A stretch of DNA of 64,000 bases from positions 124,001 through 188,000 of the forward strand of contig NZ_AAYC01000005.1 of assembly GCF_000169455.1 (NCBI RefSeq), in the 5' to 3' direction. The stretch is from Roseobacter sp. SK209-2-6 (lineage in GTDB: Bacteria > Pseudomonadota > Alphaproteobacteria > Rhodobacterales > Rhodobacteraceae). This document shows, piece by piece, positions 35,635-45,109 of this stretch. Position numbers and translations under genes: made by a program. The notes beneath the pieces were generated by a model. The model saw only the letters and a program-made list of their open reading frames with translations, was not told where the DNA came from and made no database searches. The stretch's first letter is position 1. Each line of letters begins with the position of its first letter.

Positions 35635-36600
35635 CTAACCCCAGAGCTCAGCTGATGGCGGGTGCACACCTGCCGCGTCAAACTGCAGCGGCACATCACG
35701 ATCTTCCGCCAGCAGCAGCGGCCCATCAAGATCGGTCACAACAGCGCCCTGTGCCACCAAGGTGGCCGGGGCCATCGCCAGCGAAGAGCCGACCATGCAG
35801 CCCAGCATCACCTGATAGCCTTCCGCGAGCGCGGCCTCGCGCAGCTTCAGGGCTTCAGTCAACCCACCGGTCTTGTCCAGTTTGATATTGACCACATCAT
35901 ATTTGCCTTTGAGCTTGGGCAGGCTTTCGCGGTCATGACAGCTCTCGTCTGCGCAGACCGGCACCGGGCGCTCCATACCGATCAGGGCCTCATCCTCACC
36001 CGCAGGCAGCGGCTGCTCCACCAGCTCCACTCCCAATCGCACCAGATGCGGCGCCAATTCCGCATAGACCTCAGCCGACCAGCCCTCATTGGCGTCGATG
36101 ATGATCTTGGCATCCGGCGCCCCAGCCCGCACCGCTTCCAGGCGGGGCATATCATCCGCAGTGCCCAGCTTGATTTTCAACAACGGACGGTCTGCATTCT
36201 CCGCCGCTTGCTTTTGCATCTCTTCCGGGCTTGCCAGGGACAGCGTGTAGGCGGTGATTTCCGCCCCCGGCGCCTCCAAGCCAGCCAATTCCCAGACCCG
36301 CTTGCCCGCTTGTTTCGCTTCCAGATCCCATAGCGCGCAATCCACCGCATTGCGGGCCGCGCCGGCAGGCAGCAACCCCTGCAACTCGTCGCGGGTAAAC
36401 TCCGCTGGCAAGCCTTCAATTTCGGCTGTGACGCTCTCCATCGTTTCATTGTAGCGGGCATAGGGCACACATTCGCCCCAGCCTGTGACACCCTCTTTCT
36501 CGATACGAACAGTCAGCACCTTGGCTTCGGTTCGTGACCCGCGCGAGATGGTAAAGACCTGCGCCAGTTTGAATACATCGGGGGTGACAGTGATCTTCAT
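35635..36600 (-). CDS. dgcA: N-acetyl-D-glutamate racemase DgcA / dipeptide epimerase family
   Basis: 321 residues from the ATG at 36600 (AAGGAC upstream). Enolase superfamily: the KxK acid/base motif (LLKIKLG), metal ligands in IIDANEG, VEQPL and CADES, and the second Lys in VNIKLDKTGG. By sequence alone it could be an L-Ala-D/L-Glu epimerase, but the neighbour upstream is dgcN. In marine proteobacteria DgcN acetylates D-Glu and DgcA racemises N-acetyl-D-Glu to the L form, which enters normal glutamate metabolism; I infer the same here. Confidence 0.88.
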   Translation of the reverse strand: MKITVTPDVFKLAQVFTISRGSRTEAKVLTVRIEKEGVTGWGECVPYARYNETMESVTAEIEGLPAEFTRDELQGLLPAGAARNAVDCALWDLEAKQAGKRVWELAGLEAPGAEITAYTLSLASPEEMQKQAAENADRPLLKIKLGTADDMPRLEAVRAGAPDAKIIIDANEGWSAEVYAELAPHLVRLGVELVEQPLPAGEDEALIGMERPVPVCADESCHDRESLPKLKGKYDVVNIKLDKTGGLTEALKLREAALAEGYQVMLGCMVGSSLAMAPATLVAQGAVVTDLDGPLLLAEDRDVPLQFDAAGVHPPSAELWG

Positions 36601-36674
36601 TCTGTGGTCCTTCGCGCCTGTTTCCGGTTTTCCCAGAGAATATGCCGACCAGGGCGCCAAGCGCGCCCCGGTGT

Positions 36675-36708
36675 CTTCATTTTGCTAGAAATACCTCCGC
36701 CGGAGGCA
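36675..36708 (-). repeat. Rhodobacteraceae-type intergenic element with CCTCCGCCGGAGG hairpin
   Basis: Read on the minus strand, a palindrome CCTCCGGCGGAGG (36694-36706) is followed by TATTTCTAGCAAAATGAAG. I recall near-identical 'CCTCCGGCGG-TATTTTTGG-AAA-ATGAAG' strings recurring between genes in this family. It lies in the dgcN-dgcA gap. Terminator-like, but the U tract is weak. Confidence 0.5.
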
Positions 36709-36748
36709 CCAAACCTAACGGCAAGCGCCTCCGGTCAGGGGGTATAAA

Positions 36749-37750
36749 TCAGACCGCTGCCAGAGCGTCTACCAGGCGACCAGCGCCATGGCGATAGGGG
36801 TCCACGGCAGGCAGGCCCATTTGTTCTTCCAGCTTGGCAAGATAGGTCACCGCCTCATCCTCGCTCAGATGCTGGGTATTGACCGAGATGCCCACGATCT
36901 GACAGGCCGGGTTTGCCCGCTGTGCAAGCGGCAGAGCCACGGCCTTCAGCTCTTCCAGAGTGGGGACATCATATTCGGGCAGACCGCGCATATGAGTTCG
37001 GGTCGGCTCATGGCACAGGATCAGTGCATCCGGCTGCCCACCATGCACCAGCGCCATGGTAACGCCAGAGTAAGAGACATGGAACAGCGACCCCTGTCCT
37101 TCGATCAGGTCCCAGTGATCATCATCATTGTCCGGGGTCAGATATTCGATCGACCCAGCCATGAAGTCAGCGATGACCGCGTCGAGCGGCACGCCGTGGC
37201 CGGTGATCAGAATGCCGGTCTGGCCGGTCGCACGGAAGGTGGACTTCATGCCGCGATCGCGCATTTCATTGTCCATCGCCATAGCGGTGTACATCTTGCC
37301 GACCGAGCAGTCGGTGCCAACTGCCAGACAGCGCTTGCCGGTGCGGGGCTTGCCGTTGGCAATCGGGTAGCCAACGGTGGGAACGCGCACATCATGCAGA
37401 GTGCCACCATGGGTTTGTGCCGCTGCAACCAGATCGCCCTCGTCGCGCAGCAGGTTATGCAGGCCAGAGGCCAAGTCATAACCCATTTCCAGCGCCTCGA
37501 TCAGAACGGCTTTCCAAGCTGCGGAAATCACGCCACCCCGGTTGGCAACACCGATCACCAGTGTCTTGGCACCGGCTTCCTTGGCCTCTGCCAGGCTCAG
37601 GTCTTTCAGGCCCAGGTCTGCGCCGCAGCCTGGCAGTCGGATCTGGCCAACCGCATGATCCGGACGCCAGTCACGGATACCAATTGCCACTTTGGCAGCC
37701 AACATGTCGGGCGCATCGCCCAGGAACAACAGATATGGTGTCTCGATCAT
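36749..37750 (-). CDS. dgcN: D-glutamate N-acetyltransferase DgcN (DUF1611)
   Basis: 333 residues, ATG at 37750 with AAGGAAA upstream. DUF1611 signatures: a P-loop-like CLAVGTDCSVGKMYTAMAMD, then RATGQTGILITGHGVPLDAV and GQGSLFHVSYSGVTMALVHG. DgcN proteins transfer acetyl from acetyl-CoA to D-glutamate as the first step of the DgcN-DgcA pathway. dgcA follows on the same strand after 148 bp, and an MFS transporter lies just upstream, so the three may form one uptake-and-use operon. Confidence 0.9.
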   Translation of the reverse strand: MIETPYLLFLGDAPDMLAAKVAIGIRDWRPDHAVGQIRLPGCGADLGLKDLSLAEAKEAGAKTLVIGVANRGGVISAAWKAVLIEALEMGYDLASGLHNLLRDEGDLVAAAQTHGGTLHDVRVPTVGYPIANGKPRTGKRCLAVGTDCSVGKMYTAMAMDNEMRDRGMKSTFRATGQTGILITGHGVPLDAVIADFMAGSIEYLTPDNDDDHWDLIEGQGSLFHVSYSGVTMALVHGGQPDALILCHEPTRTHMRGLPEYDVPTLEELKAVALPLAQRANPACQIVGISVNTQHLSEDEAVTYLAKLEEQMGLPAVDPYRHGAGRLVDALAAV

Positions 37751-37851
37751 GGGTGTTTCCTTTTCGTAACTCAGAAAGGAGTTTCGGAATAATTCGCCGC
37801 AAGTTCATACCCATTTCACGCATTCAAAAGCTCACCGTGCATTTTTCTTGC

Positions 37852-39132
37852 TCACTTTTCAGGATTCTTCGAAGATTCCTTCGATAGGTCAGCATCTGAT
37901 ATGCTTTCTTCCTCCTGCAGCCAGGATTCGGCCTGCAAGACCCCCGCTTGGGGCGCACCAAGCACCGCAATAGCTTGCAAATTGCCCGTTTCTTCCGGCG
38001 CCTCCTCCTGTCCACGTCGCAAGACAGCCACCACTGCAACCAAGAAACACAGGGCTGCCAGCACAATCAGGAATCCTTTTCCGTCAGCAATACTGACCGA
38101 ATTTGGCCCCGCAAGCGTGCCGACGAATTGGCCTACATTCAGCAAGAACAACATCGTCCCGCTCGCAGGCACAATCTGCGAAGATTTCAGTTGGTCATTG
38201 GCATGGGCAGTGCAGACCGCATACATCGGCAGGCTCGCCCCCGCGAGCAGTCCAAAACCTGCCACCAATGAGGTATGCGACGGATCCATCAACATCCAGA
38301 TACAGGCCCCTGCCCCAGCCAGCCCCAGCCCCATAAGCACCAGACGTCTATCCGTCTTATCGCTGATCCAACCAACCGGGTATTGCACCACAGCCCCAAC
38401 GATCATCGCGACCACCAGAACGCCGGAAGCCTGTGCGCCACTCAGCCCCAGTGACAGCGCATAAAGCGGCAAGGCAATGAACCAGCCAGCCACGGCAACC
38501 GCGCTGACCAGATTGCCAACCACCGCCATCGGCGACACCCGGTAGAGCTTCCGAACAGACATCCGATCCGGCACCTCATATTCCGGCGCCTTGTTCCCAG
38601 ACAAAAGCAACGGAACGATGGACAGTGAAATCAGGATGGAAACGACCCCAAACAGAAGATTGCCACTTGGGTCTGGCAAGGCAACCAGGGCCGTACCGAT
38701 GGCAGGACCAGCCATCCAGATCATAAAGTAGATCGACAGGATCTGCGCGCGATTGTGGTTCTCAGCCTTGGCCTGCAGCCAACTCTCGGTAATCACATAT
38801 AGACCTGGGTAGCAAAACCCTGCCAGAAATCGCATCGCAGACCAGGAAACGGGATCTGACGTCAACAGATGCAGGATGGCCGCGATACTCACCAAAGAGG
38901 CCAAGGCCGAAAAGGCCCGGATATGCCCGACCTTCTCAACCAGTTTGGGCGCCACCGCCGTGCCAACCAAGGCCCCCGCAGGATAGGCCGCCTGCATCAG
39001 TGAGATGGTGAACTCTGAAAATCCCAGGCCAGCGCCCCGGATTGTCAGCAGGGTAACCAGAAGACCATTGGCTACCATCAGAAGAATCATGCCCAGAAAA
39101 AGGGCCCAGTTTTCAAAAAATGCGCGTTTCAT
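37852..39132 (-). CDS. MFS transporter (YcaD/CynX-like)
   Basis: 426 residues from the ATG at 39132 (MKRAFFENWALFLGMILL), where the first helix begins; the frame is open to 39225 but without a site. Twelve hydrophobic helices can be followed to about residue 385, with the MFS loop motif between helices 2 and 3 and GWISDKTDRRLVLMG between 8 and 9; the C-terminal 45 residues are hydrophilic and Glu-rich. It precedes dgcN by 101 bp on the same strand, so a role in moving D-glutamate or related compounds is possible. Confidence 0.88.
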   Translation of the reverse strand: MKRAFFENWALFLGMILLMVANGLLVTLLTIRGAGLGFSEFTISLMQAAYPAGALVGTAVAPKLVEKVGHIRAFSALASLVSIAAILHLLTSDPVSWSAMRFLAGFCYPGLYVITESWLQAKAENHNRAQILSIYFMIWMAGPAIGTALVALPDPSGNLLFGVVSILISLSIVPLLLSGNKAPEYEVPDRMSVRKLYRVSPMAVVGNLVSAVAVAGWFIALPLYALSLGLSGAQASGVLVVAMIVGAVVQYPVGWISDKTDRRLVLMGLGLAGAGACIWMLMDPSHTSLVAGFGLLAGASLPMYAVCTAHANDQLKSSQIVPASGTMLFLLNVGQFVGTLAGPNSVSIADGKGFLIVLAALCFLVAVVAVLRRGQEEAPEETGNLQAIAVLGAPQAGVLQAESWLQEEESISDADLSKESSKNPEK

Positions 39133-39309
39133 ACCGCCAGCTTTGCCACGCACAAAAAACAGCTTCGCGCCTGTTTGCGGCACCTGCAGCTGCGCCGCAA
39201 TGCAGCGTTTTTTCTGCGGTTGCAAAATTCACTTGCAGTCACACGCGCAACTTAATAACACTTGCGGCAATCAATTCGTAATTTCCTTACCCTCGAAAGG
39301 ACACCGCAG

Positions 39310-40269
39310 ATGAGCTTCCGCATTCAGCCCGCCGCACCTGCGCGCCCCAACCGCTGCCAGCTCTTCGGGCCCGGCTCCAACACCAAGCTGTTTCCAAAAA
39401 TGGCGGCCTCGGCAGCGGATGTGATCAACCTGGATCTGGAAGATTCCGTCGCCCCAACCGATAAGGACGCTGCCCGCGCCAATGTGATCGAAGCGCTCAA
39501 CACCCAGGACTGGGGCAGCAAATACATGTCCGTACGGATCAACGGGCTTGATACCCCCTATTGGTACCGCGACGTGGTGGATCTGCTGGAACAGGCCGGG
39601 GATCGGCTGGATCAGATCATGATCCCCAAAGTGGGCTGCGCCGAAGATGTCTATGCTGTAGATGCTCTGGTCACCGCGATTGAGCGGGCCAAAGGCCGGA
39701 GCAAGCCGATTTCCTTTGAGGTCATCATCGAATCTGCTGCGGGTATTGCCCATGTGGAGGCCATCGCGGCTTCTTCGCCCCGAATGCAGGCGATCAGCCT
39801 GGGCGCCGCTGACTTTGCCGCCTCCATGGGTATGCAGACAACTGGCATCGGCGGCACGCAGGAAAACTATTACATGCTGCGCGAAGGCGAAAAGCACTGG
39901 TCGGATCCCTGGCACTGGGCCCAGGCCGCGATTGTTGCCGCCTGCCGCACCCATGGCCTGCTGCCAGTAGACGGCCCCTTTGGGGACTTCTCAGATGATG
40001 AGGGCTATATCGCTCAGGCCAAGCGCTCTGCCACCCTGGGCATGGTGGGCAAATGGGCCATCCACCCCAAGCAGATCGCCCTGGCGAATGAGGTCTTCAC
40101 CCCCTCCGAAGCCGCCGTCGGTGAGGCCCGCGAAATTCTGGCCGCCATGGAGCAGGCCAAGGCCAATGGCGAAGGCGCCACCGTCTACAAAGGCCGTCTG
40201 GTCGATATTGCCTCGATCAAACAGGCAGAGGTTGTCGTGGCCCAGGCAGAACTGATCGCAAATAGCTGA
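39310..40269 (+). CDS. mcl1: L-malyl-CoA / beta-methylmalyl-CoA lyase
   Basis: 319 residues from the ATG at 39310 (AAAGGAC upstream). The HpcH/HpaI-CitE fold shows NLDLEDSVAP with metal-binding acids, MIPKVGCAEDVYAVDALV, FEVIIESAAGIAHVEAIAA and LGAADFAASMGMQ; length and sequence match Mcl1 of Rhodobacter. It cleaves (S)-malyl-CoA and beta-methylmalyl-CoA to glyoxylate plus acetyl- or propionyl-CoA in the ethylmalonyl-CoA pathway, the acetate assimilation route in isocitrate-lyase-negative Rhodobacteraceae. Confidence 0.95.
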   Translation: MSFRIQPAAPARPNRCQLFGPGSNTKLFPKMAASAADVINLDLEDSVAPTDKDAARANVIEALNTQDWGSKYMSVRINGLDTPYWYRDVVDLLEQAGDRLDQIMIPKVGCAEDVYAVDALVTAIERAKGRSKPISFEVIIESAAGIAHVEAIAASSPRMQAISLGAADFAASMGMQTTGIGGTQENYYMLREGEKHWSDPWHWAQAAIVAACRTHGLLPVDGPFGDFSDDEGYIAQAKRSATLGMVGKWAIHPKQIALANEVFTPSEAAVGEAREILAAMEQAKANGEGATVYKGRLVDIASIKQAEVVVAQAELIANS

Positions 40270-40295
40270 CGCCATCCAATCTTTATTGCGGTATC

Positions 40296-40324
40296 AAGGG
40301 CGTCCAACCGGGCGCCCTTTTTTT
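40296..40324 (+). terminator. Rho-independent terminator after mcl1
   Basis: Stem AAGGGCG / CGCCCTT with a 10-base loop and seven T, 27 bp after the stop codon. Confidence 0.88.
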
Positions 40325-40382
40325 GCACCACCCAGCGCCAAACCTTCGATGAAGCCCAGCGCCACAATAGGATGATCCGACG

Positions 40383-40991
40383 ATGCCCGATCTTACGCTT
40401 TTCCACACGGCCGAAGTCCATGTAACTACATTCGCCGCTCTCGCGCCTTCGGCGGATCTGCAGCAGGTCGTGCGTAGCGATTGGCTTGAACGGGCCCAGC
40501 AGGGTATCCCGCCCGAGTTGGAGCAAGAGATCACGGCAGCGATCCAAGCCACATCCGGACCTGTGCTATGCACCTGCACAACACTTGGGGAGGTCGCGGA
40601 GAAGGCCGGTGCCACCCGCCTGGACTGGCCGATGATGCAGGAGGCTGCACGCATCGGCGGCCCGGTGCTGATGGCCTATTGCCTGGATAGCACCGCTGCC
40701 CCCTCAACTGTCCTGCTAAGGCGCGCTTTTACGGACCTAGACAAAGAACCAGAGTTGCGCAGCCTCCCTCTGACCGGACTGTGGGGCCATTTTACTGAGG
40801 GCGACAACAAGCGTTTTGAGGCGGAAATCGCAACCTGGATCAGCACCAGCCTGAAAATGCTGCCGGATACCTCCTGCGTTGTCTTGGCCCAGGCTTCCAT
40901 GGCAGGAGCTGCCGAGATCCTGCAACGGCAAACAGCGATCCCGATCCTGGCGTCGCCTGCCATCGCCATGAAGCACTTGCTTGGCGAATAG
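40383..40991 (+). CDS. Asp/Glu-racemase-like protein with only the first catalytic cysteine position
   Basis: 202 residues. The fold is read from LCTCTTLGEVAEKAG (Cys63/Cys65, first half site) and CVVLAQASMAGAAEIL, which corresponds to the second half site (usually LACASM or LGCTH). There the catalytic Cys is replaced by Gln170. Two-cysteine racemases need both, so this may be a non-racemising relative (decarboxylase- or isomerase-like) or have lost activity. It starts 58 bp after the mcl1 terminator and has its own promoter region. Confidence 0.7.
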   Translation: MPDLTLFHTAEVHVTTFAALAPSADLQQVVRSDWLERAQQGIPPELEQEITAAIQATSGPVLCTCTTLGEVAEKAGATRLDWPMMQEAARIGGPVLMAYCLDSTAAPSTVLLRRAFTDLDKEPELRSLPLTGLWGHFTEGDNKRFEAEIATWISTSLKMLPDTSCVVLAQASMAGAAEILQRQTAIPILASPAIAMKHLLGE

Positions 40992-41003
40992 CAGAACTCT
41001 CGC

Positions 41004-41045
41004 GCTTCATATTTCCCCAAATATCCAAACCCCACGCCAGCCAGG
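41004..41045 (-). repeat. Second copy of the TATTTGG-AAA-ATGAAG intergenic element
   Basis: On the minus strand the string GGATATTTGGGGAAATATGAAG lies in the gap between two convergent genes, with GGGGTTTGG and CCAGGGG around it. It resembles the tail of the element at 36675-36708. Confidence 0.4.
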
Positions 41046-41047
41046 GG

Positions 41048-41500
41048 TCAACTGCGCAGATCCTTGGGCGAGCCCATAACCACATAGGTGGTGATTGCGG
41101 TCACATAAGGCGAGGTCCCCAGAATATCGGTGTGAAAGCGCTTGTAGCTGGGAAGATCTGCGCATTCGACCCGCAGGAGGTATTCGATTGTGCCAGTGAT
41201 ATTGTGGCATTCCACCACCTCTGGCGCTTCATCCATGGCTCGTTCAAAGGCCTTTTGCGCCTCTTTGGTGTGCTCCCCCAAGCCTACCCCGATATAAGTC
41301 ACAAAGCCATTGCCCATGGCATCCCGATCCAGCACCGCCCGGTAGCCAGTGATCACGCCGCTGCGTTCCAGATCTTGGACGCGGCGCAAACAGGCAGACG
41401 GCGAGAGCCCTACACGGTCTGCCAATTCCAGATTGCTGATCCGACCGTCCCGTGTCAGCTCTTGCAATATTTGATGATTTATTCTGTCATTTTTCGCCAT
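41048..41500 (-). CDS. Lrp/AsnC-family regulator of an amino-acid exporter
   Basis: 150 residues from the ATG at 41500 (MAKNDRINHQILQELTRDG); upstream in-frame residues to 41563 would overlap the divergent promoter. The N-terminal helix-turn-helix (LSPSACLRRVQDLERSG) and RAM domain (YIGVGLGEHT; NITGTIEYLLRV) are complete. It is divergent from a LysE-type gene across 72 bp; Lrp relatives next to such exporters usually activate them when the amino acid accumulates. Confidence 0.93.
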   Translation of the reverse strand: MAKNDRINHQILQELTRDGRISNLELADRVGLSPSACLRRVQDLERSGVITGYRAVLDRDAMGNGFVTYIGVGLGEHTKEAQKAFERAMDEAPEVVECHNITGTIEYLLRVECADLPSYKRFHTDILGTSPYVTAITTYVVMGSPKDLRS

Positions 41501-41572
41501 TGGTTGCAGAAATAGATTACTTACGCACCAAAACGCAATTTCATTTGGCACAAAACGCGTCATTTTTTCGCT

Positions 41573-42169
41573 ATGACTTACGAACTCTTCCTAGCACTCG
41601 CCGGTTTTGCCCTGGGCACAGTTTTCACCCCTGGCCCCAACAACTTGATGCTGATGGCATCGGGTGCCAACTTTGGCTTCCAGCGCAGCTTACCCCATCT
41701 GATCGGGGTTGCTGTCGGGTTTCCGATCATGATCCTGCCAGTGGGCCTGGGTGTCATGCAGCTTTTTGATGCCTTTCCGCAGCTCACTTTGGTGATGACG
41801 GTGCTGTCAGTAATCTACATGGTCTGGCTGGCCTGGAAAATCGCCAATGCCGCCCCTCCACAAGAGGGCGGCACCAGTGGCGACCCCCTTACCTTCCTGC
41901 AGGCTTGTGCATTTCAATGGGTCAACCCCAAGGCCTGGGCCATGGCATTGGGGGCGATCACGCTCTATGCAGCCAGCCGGGATGTGACCGCTATTCTTTG
42001 GGTTTCAGGCACCTATTTGCTGATTGGCAGCTTCTCGGCCTCTGCCTGGACCGCGCTTGGCCAGCAGCTGCGGCGCATTTTGACCCGCCCTGCGCAACTC
42101 AGGGCTTTCAACTGGGCCATGGCCGCATTGCTGCTTGCCTCACTGGCCGCAATCTTGCTTCAACAATAG
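41573..42169 (+). CDS. LysE-family amino-acid exporter
   Basis: 198 residues with six predicted helices. The LysE/RhtB signature at the N-terminus (GTVFTPGPNNLMLMASGANFG) and the FQWVNPKAWAMALGA motif in the middle are intact. It exports an amino acid or related metabolite across the inner membrane. It is paired with the divergent Lrp-type gene. No binding site is obvious at the ATG, so a leaderless or short-leader transcript is possible. Confidence 0.93.
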   Translation: MTYELFLALAGFALGTVFTPGPNNLMLMASGANFGFQRSLPHLIGVAVGFPIMILPVGLGVMQLFDAFPQLTLVMTVLSVIYMVWLAWKIANAAPPQEGGTSGDPLTFLQACAFQWVNPKAWAMALGAITLYAASRDVTAILWVSGTYLLIGSFSASAWTALGQQLRRILTRPAQLRAFNWAMAALLLASLAAILLQQ

Positions 42170-42290
42170 CCTTCAGGCCTGCGATCTCCCTGCCCACCAA
42201 CGCACCAATCAGACTTTCAATCGCGACGAACTCAGAAGGGCGAGGCATTTCACCTCGCCCAAACTCTTGGCCCGAACTCTTGCCCATCGA

Positions 42291-43124
42291 TTACTTGAGC
42301 GGCAAGCAGATTTCGGTGACCAGTTCCTCCGGTGGAACTTCACGCGGGTTGTTCAGATAGAGCTCATAACAGGGCGTATCTGCAGGCTCTTCGCCGGATG
42401 CAGGCAACCAATTGCCAAACAGGCTATGATAGGCCGCTGAAATGCCCGAGTAAGGGCCCTTGTAGGTCAGGACCGCCACCTTACCACTGTCCAGATGACT
42501 CTCTTCCATACCCTCTGGCACCGCATCACCAGAGAACACGGCCCCAGCAAAGCTGCGCAGATCTGCCGCTGCGACCTCTTCCGGGTTATCATAGTAGATA
42601 GCTGCGACCTCGCCGATCTGCGGCCAGAGGCCACGCGTCTGACAAAGTGCTCCAAAGGCTTCGAACTTTTTTCCAATCAGGTGATAGTCGCCAGTGTGGG
42701 ACAGCCCCACCAGGCGACGAGCGGGTTCTTCTCGAATTGTTACAGGATACATAGGATAGGCTCCGGTTTTAAAATCAGGGCGTTGGGGCAAATGGCACCC
42801 CGCCTTTCGAAAGGCCGCCGGGCTTTTGCCATAGGCCTCGGTGAATGCCCGAGAGAAGGAGCCCAGGTTTGGATAGCCCACCGATTGTGAGATCTCCGCG
42901 ACAGGGGTTGTGGTAATCACCAGCGCGCTGGCGGCACGATGCAGGCGAATACGACGCACAGCCTGGGCGCAGGTCTCACCGGTTATGGCATGAAACACCC
43001 GGTGCCAATGGAACCGGGACATGGCCGCCACATCTGCCAATTGATCCAGCGACAGATCCCCATCGGGATTGTCATGGATGTATTCAAGCACACGCAGAAT
43101 GCGGTTTTCATAGGCAGCGGACAT
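42291..43124 (-). CDS. AraC-family regulator with GyrI-like effector domain
   Basis: 277 residues. Two helix-turn-helix motifs of the AraC type occupy about residues 8-105 (LSLDQLADVAAMSRFHWHRVF; VAEISQSVGYPNLGSFSRAFTEAYG), followed by a GyrI-like small-molecule-binding domain (about 125-277) as in Rob/SoxS-type multidrug regulators. It resembles regulators that sense hydrophobic drugs. Target genes are not adjacent. Confidence 0.93.
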   Translation of the reverse strand: MSAAYENRILRVLEYIHDNPDGDLSLDQLADVAAMSRFHWHRVFHAITGETCAQAVRRIRLHRAASALVITTTPVAEISQSVGYPNLGSFSRAFTEAYGKSPAAFRKAGCHLPQRPDFKTGAYPMYPVTIREEPARRLVGLSHTGDYHLIGKKFEAFGALCQTRGLWPQIGEVAAIYYDNPEEVAAADLRSFAGAVFSGDAVPEGMEESHLDSGKVAVLTYKGPYSGISAAYHSLFGNWLPASGEEPADTPCYELYLNNPREVPPEELVTEICLPLK

Positions 43125-43175
43125 GGCTTACGGGTTCCTTCTCTCTTGCCCGATCAGATGTGCCACAGGGCCGGA

Positions 43176-44045
43176 TCACAAATCTTGCTGACTTGCCTGC
43201 GGCAGCGGATTTTTCGGCGCCATGGCTTCAAGAAATTCGCGAAGCTTACGTGCAACTTTCAGCGAAGTTTCGCGCACCTCATCAGGATCAATCTGGTCCC
43301 GCTGAAAATCTAAACCGCCGATGACATAGGTTACACCAGTCAAGTCATCAGAAATCTCAAGCGAACATTTCCAAAGTGGCCGTGTAGTATCGATACGCGA
43401 TGGCTGTTTAGGGTCGAAGGAAAAGGGTTGGTACTCACAATGGGCATTGCCTCGAAACCCATCAATGGCTCTTCCGTTCCCAGCCAGATTTACGACCTCT
43501 GTTCTAACACGTCGGGCCTGTTTTTCGATCAAACTGCTCGTTTCATCAAAAGTTGTTCCAGCCTTACCAACCCCAAACAATTGGGTCCCGTCTCGAACAC
43601 CAACTTGGAAGACCCCTTCGCGCAGGCCCAGCTCTTTTGCATAGCCCTCCAGTGGGGAGCGAAACCCAAAGGTGAAGCTGGCAACTGGAATGGGAGCGGA
43701 TTGCGGTTCCTCCAGGCAAAATGCCAATATTCCCCTGTTTTCATGTTCTTCAGGAATTGCAAGTTCTGCCTGGATCGCGCGCCCACCCTCTGCACCGAGA
43801 GTTTCAAAACTGCTCATCAGCTCCGCCGGTAGTTCGACTTCCATCCGACCAATTCCCAGCCGAACCGAAGAAGAGAAATGGCATGCAGCACGGCGATCAA
43901 GATCTCCAAGGAACCCGTGGAAAGCCTTGGAGAATTCAAACGAGACAATAACCACAGAAACAGCGGCGAACACAAAGAGTGCTCCCAAAATGCCAAATCC
44001 AAGAAACTTGAGGTAGCGAGTCGACAACACTCCCTTCGTTCTCAT
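43176..44045 (-). CDS. Membrane-anchored periplasmic protein, unknown function
   Basis: 289 residues from the ATG at 44045, which has AAGGA upstream; the longer frame to 44264 would overlap accA. One N-terminal membrane helix (about 12-34, [20 protein letters not shown]) anchors a soluble domain (about 40-289). No family recognised. The domain alternates charged loops and beta-like stretches, with Cys pairs near 50 and 110. It is divergent from accA across 92 bp. Confidence 0.75.
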   Translation of the reverse strand: MRTKGVLSTRYLKFLGFGILGALFVFAAVSVVIVSFEFSKAFHGFLGDLDRRAACHFSSSVRLGIGRMEVELPAELMSSFETLGAEGGRAIQAELAIPEEHENRGILAFCLEEPQSAPIPVASFTFGFRSPLEGYAKELGLREGVFQVGVRDGTQLFGVGKAGTTFDETSSLIEKQARRVRTEVVNLAGNGRAIDGFRGNAHCEYQPFSFDPKQPSRIDTTRPLWKCSLEISDDLTGVTYVIGGLDFQRDQIDPDEVRETSLKVARKLREFLEAMAPKNPLPQASQQDL

Positions 44046-44137
44046 GTCATCCTTCCCAAGGCCAAACTCCAAATCGCAACAGTTGCATCTCATCGCACAG
44101 AAGGCCATATACGGCGAAACCGCTAAGGCGAGGCAAT

Positions 44138-45100
44138 ATGACTCAGTATCTGGAATTTGAAAAACCACTGGCCGAAATCGAAGGCAAGGCAGAAGAACTG
44201 CGTGCCCTGGCCCGTGCCAATGAAGAGATGGATGTGGCTGATGAGGCCGCAGCGCTGGATGCAAAGGCAGAGCAGCTGCTGAAAGATCTCTACAGCGATC
44301 TTACCCCCTGGCGCAAATGCCAGGTGGCCCGCCACCCAGAGCGCCCGCATTGCCGTGACTACATCGATGCGCTGTTCACCGAGTATACGCCGCTGGCGGG
44401 TGACCGGAACTTTGCCGATGACCTCGCAGTCATGGGCGGCCTTGCCCGTTTCAACGATCAGCCCGTGATGGTTATCGGCCATGAAAAAGGCTCTGACACC
44501 AAGTCGCGCATTGCCCATAACTTTGGCATGGCCCGCCCCGAAGGCTACCGCAAGGCCGTGCGCCTGATGGAAATGGCTGGGCGCTTTGGCCTGCCAGTTG
44601 TCACCATCGTGGACACCACCGGCGCCTACCCCGGCAAAGGCGCTGAAGAGCGCGGCCAGTCCGAAGCGATTGCACGCTCCACCGAGATGAGCCTGAAGAT
44701 CGGCGTGCCGGTGATCTCTGTGATCATTGGCGAAGGTGGCTCTGGCGGCGCCGTGGCCTTTGCCTCGGCCAATCGTGTCGCCATGCTGGAACACGCTGTC
44801 TATTCGGTGATCTCACCCGAGGGCTGCGCCTCGATCCTGTGGAAGGATGCTGAAAAGATGCGCGAAGCCGCCGAAGCCCTGCGCCTCACCGCACAGAACC
44901 TGCAGGAACTCGCGGTAATCGACCGCATCATCCCCGAACCCATGGGCGGTGCGCATCGGGACGCCAAAACCACGATGGCCTCCGTTGGAGTGGCCATCCA
45001 AGAGATGCTGGACGAATTGAAAGACAAAGACGGCGCGGACCTGATCAAGGATCGCCGCCAAAAGTTCCTTGATATCGGCTCCAAAGGACTTGCCGCCTAG
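44138..45100 (+). CDS. accA: Acetyl-CoA carboxylase carboxyltransferase subunit alpha
   Basis: 320 residues, standard. N-terminus [20 protein letters not shown] with a helical segment, then the crotonase-like carboxyltransferase core: [63 protein letters not shown] and GEGGSGGA. With AccD it transfers carboxyl from biotin to acetyl-CoA to form malonyl-CoA, the first step of fatty-acid synthesis. Confidence 0.98.
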   Translation: MTQYLEFEKPLAEIEGKAEELRALARANEEMDVADEAAALDAKAEQLLKDLYSDLTPWRKCQVARHPERPHCRDYIDALFTEYTPLAGDRNFADDLAVMGGLARFNDQPVMVIGHEKGSDTKSRIAHNFGMARPEGYRKAVRLMEMAGRFGLPVVTIVDTTGAYPGKGAEERGQSEAIARSTEMSLKIGVPVISVIIGEGGSGGAVAFASANRVAMLEHAVYSVISPEGCASILWKDAEKMREAAEALRLTAQNLQELAVIDRIIPEPMGGAHRDAKTTMASVGVAIQEMLDELKDKDGADLIKDRRQKFLDIGSKGLAA

Positions 45101-45109
45101 GATCAGCCA

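Noticed and set aside
37860-37886. TTCTTCGAAGATTCCTTCGA, similar to the palindrome upstream of ald
   Set aside because: It lies inside the 3' end of the MFS coding sequence and is not a perfect dyad; taken as chance.
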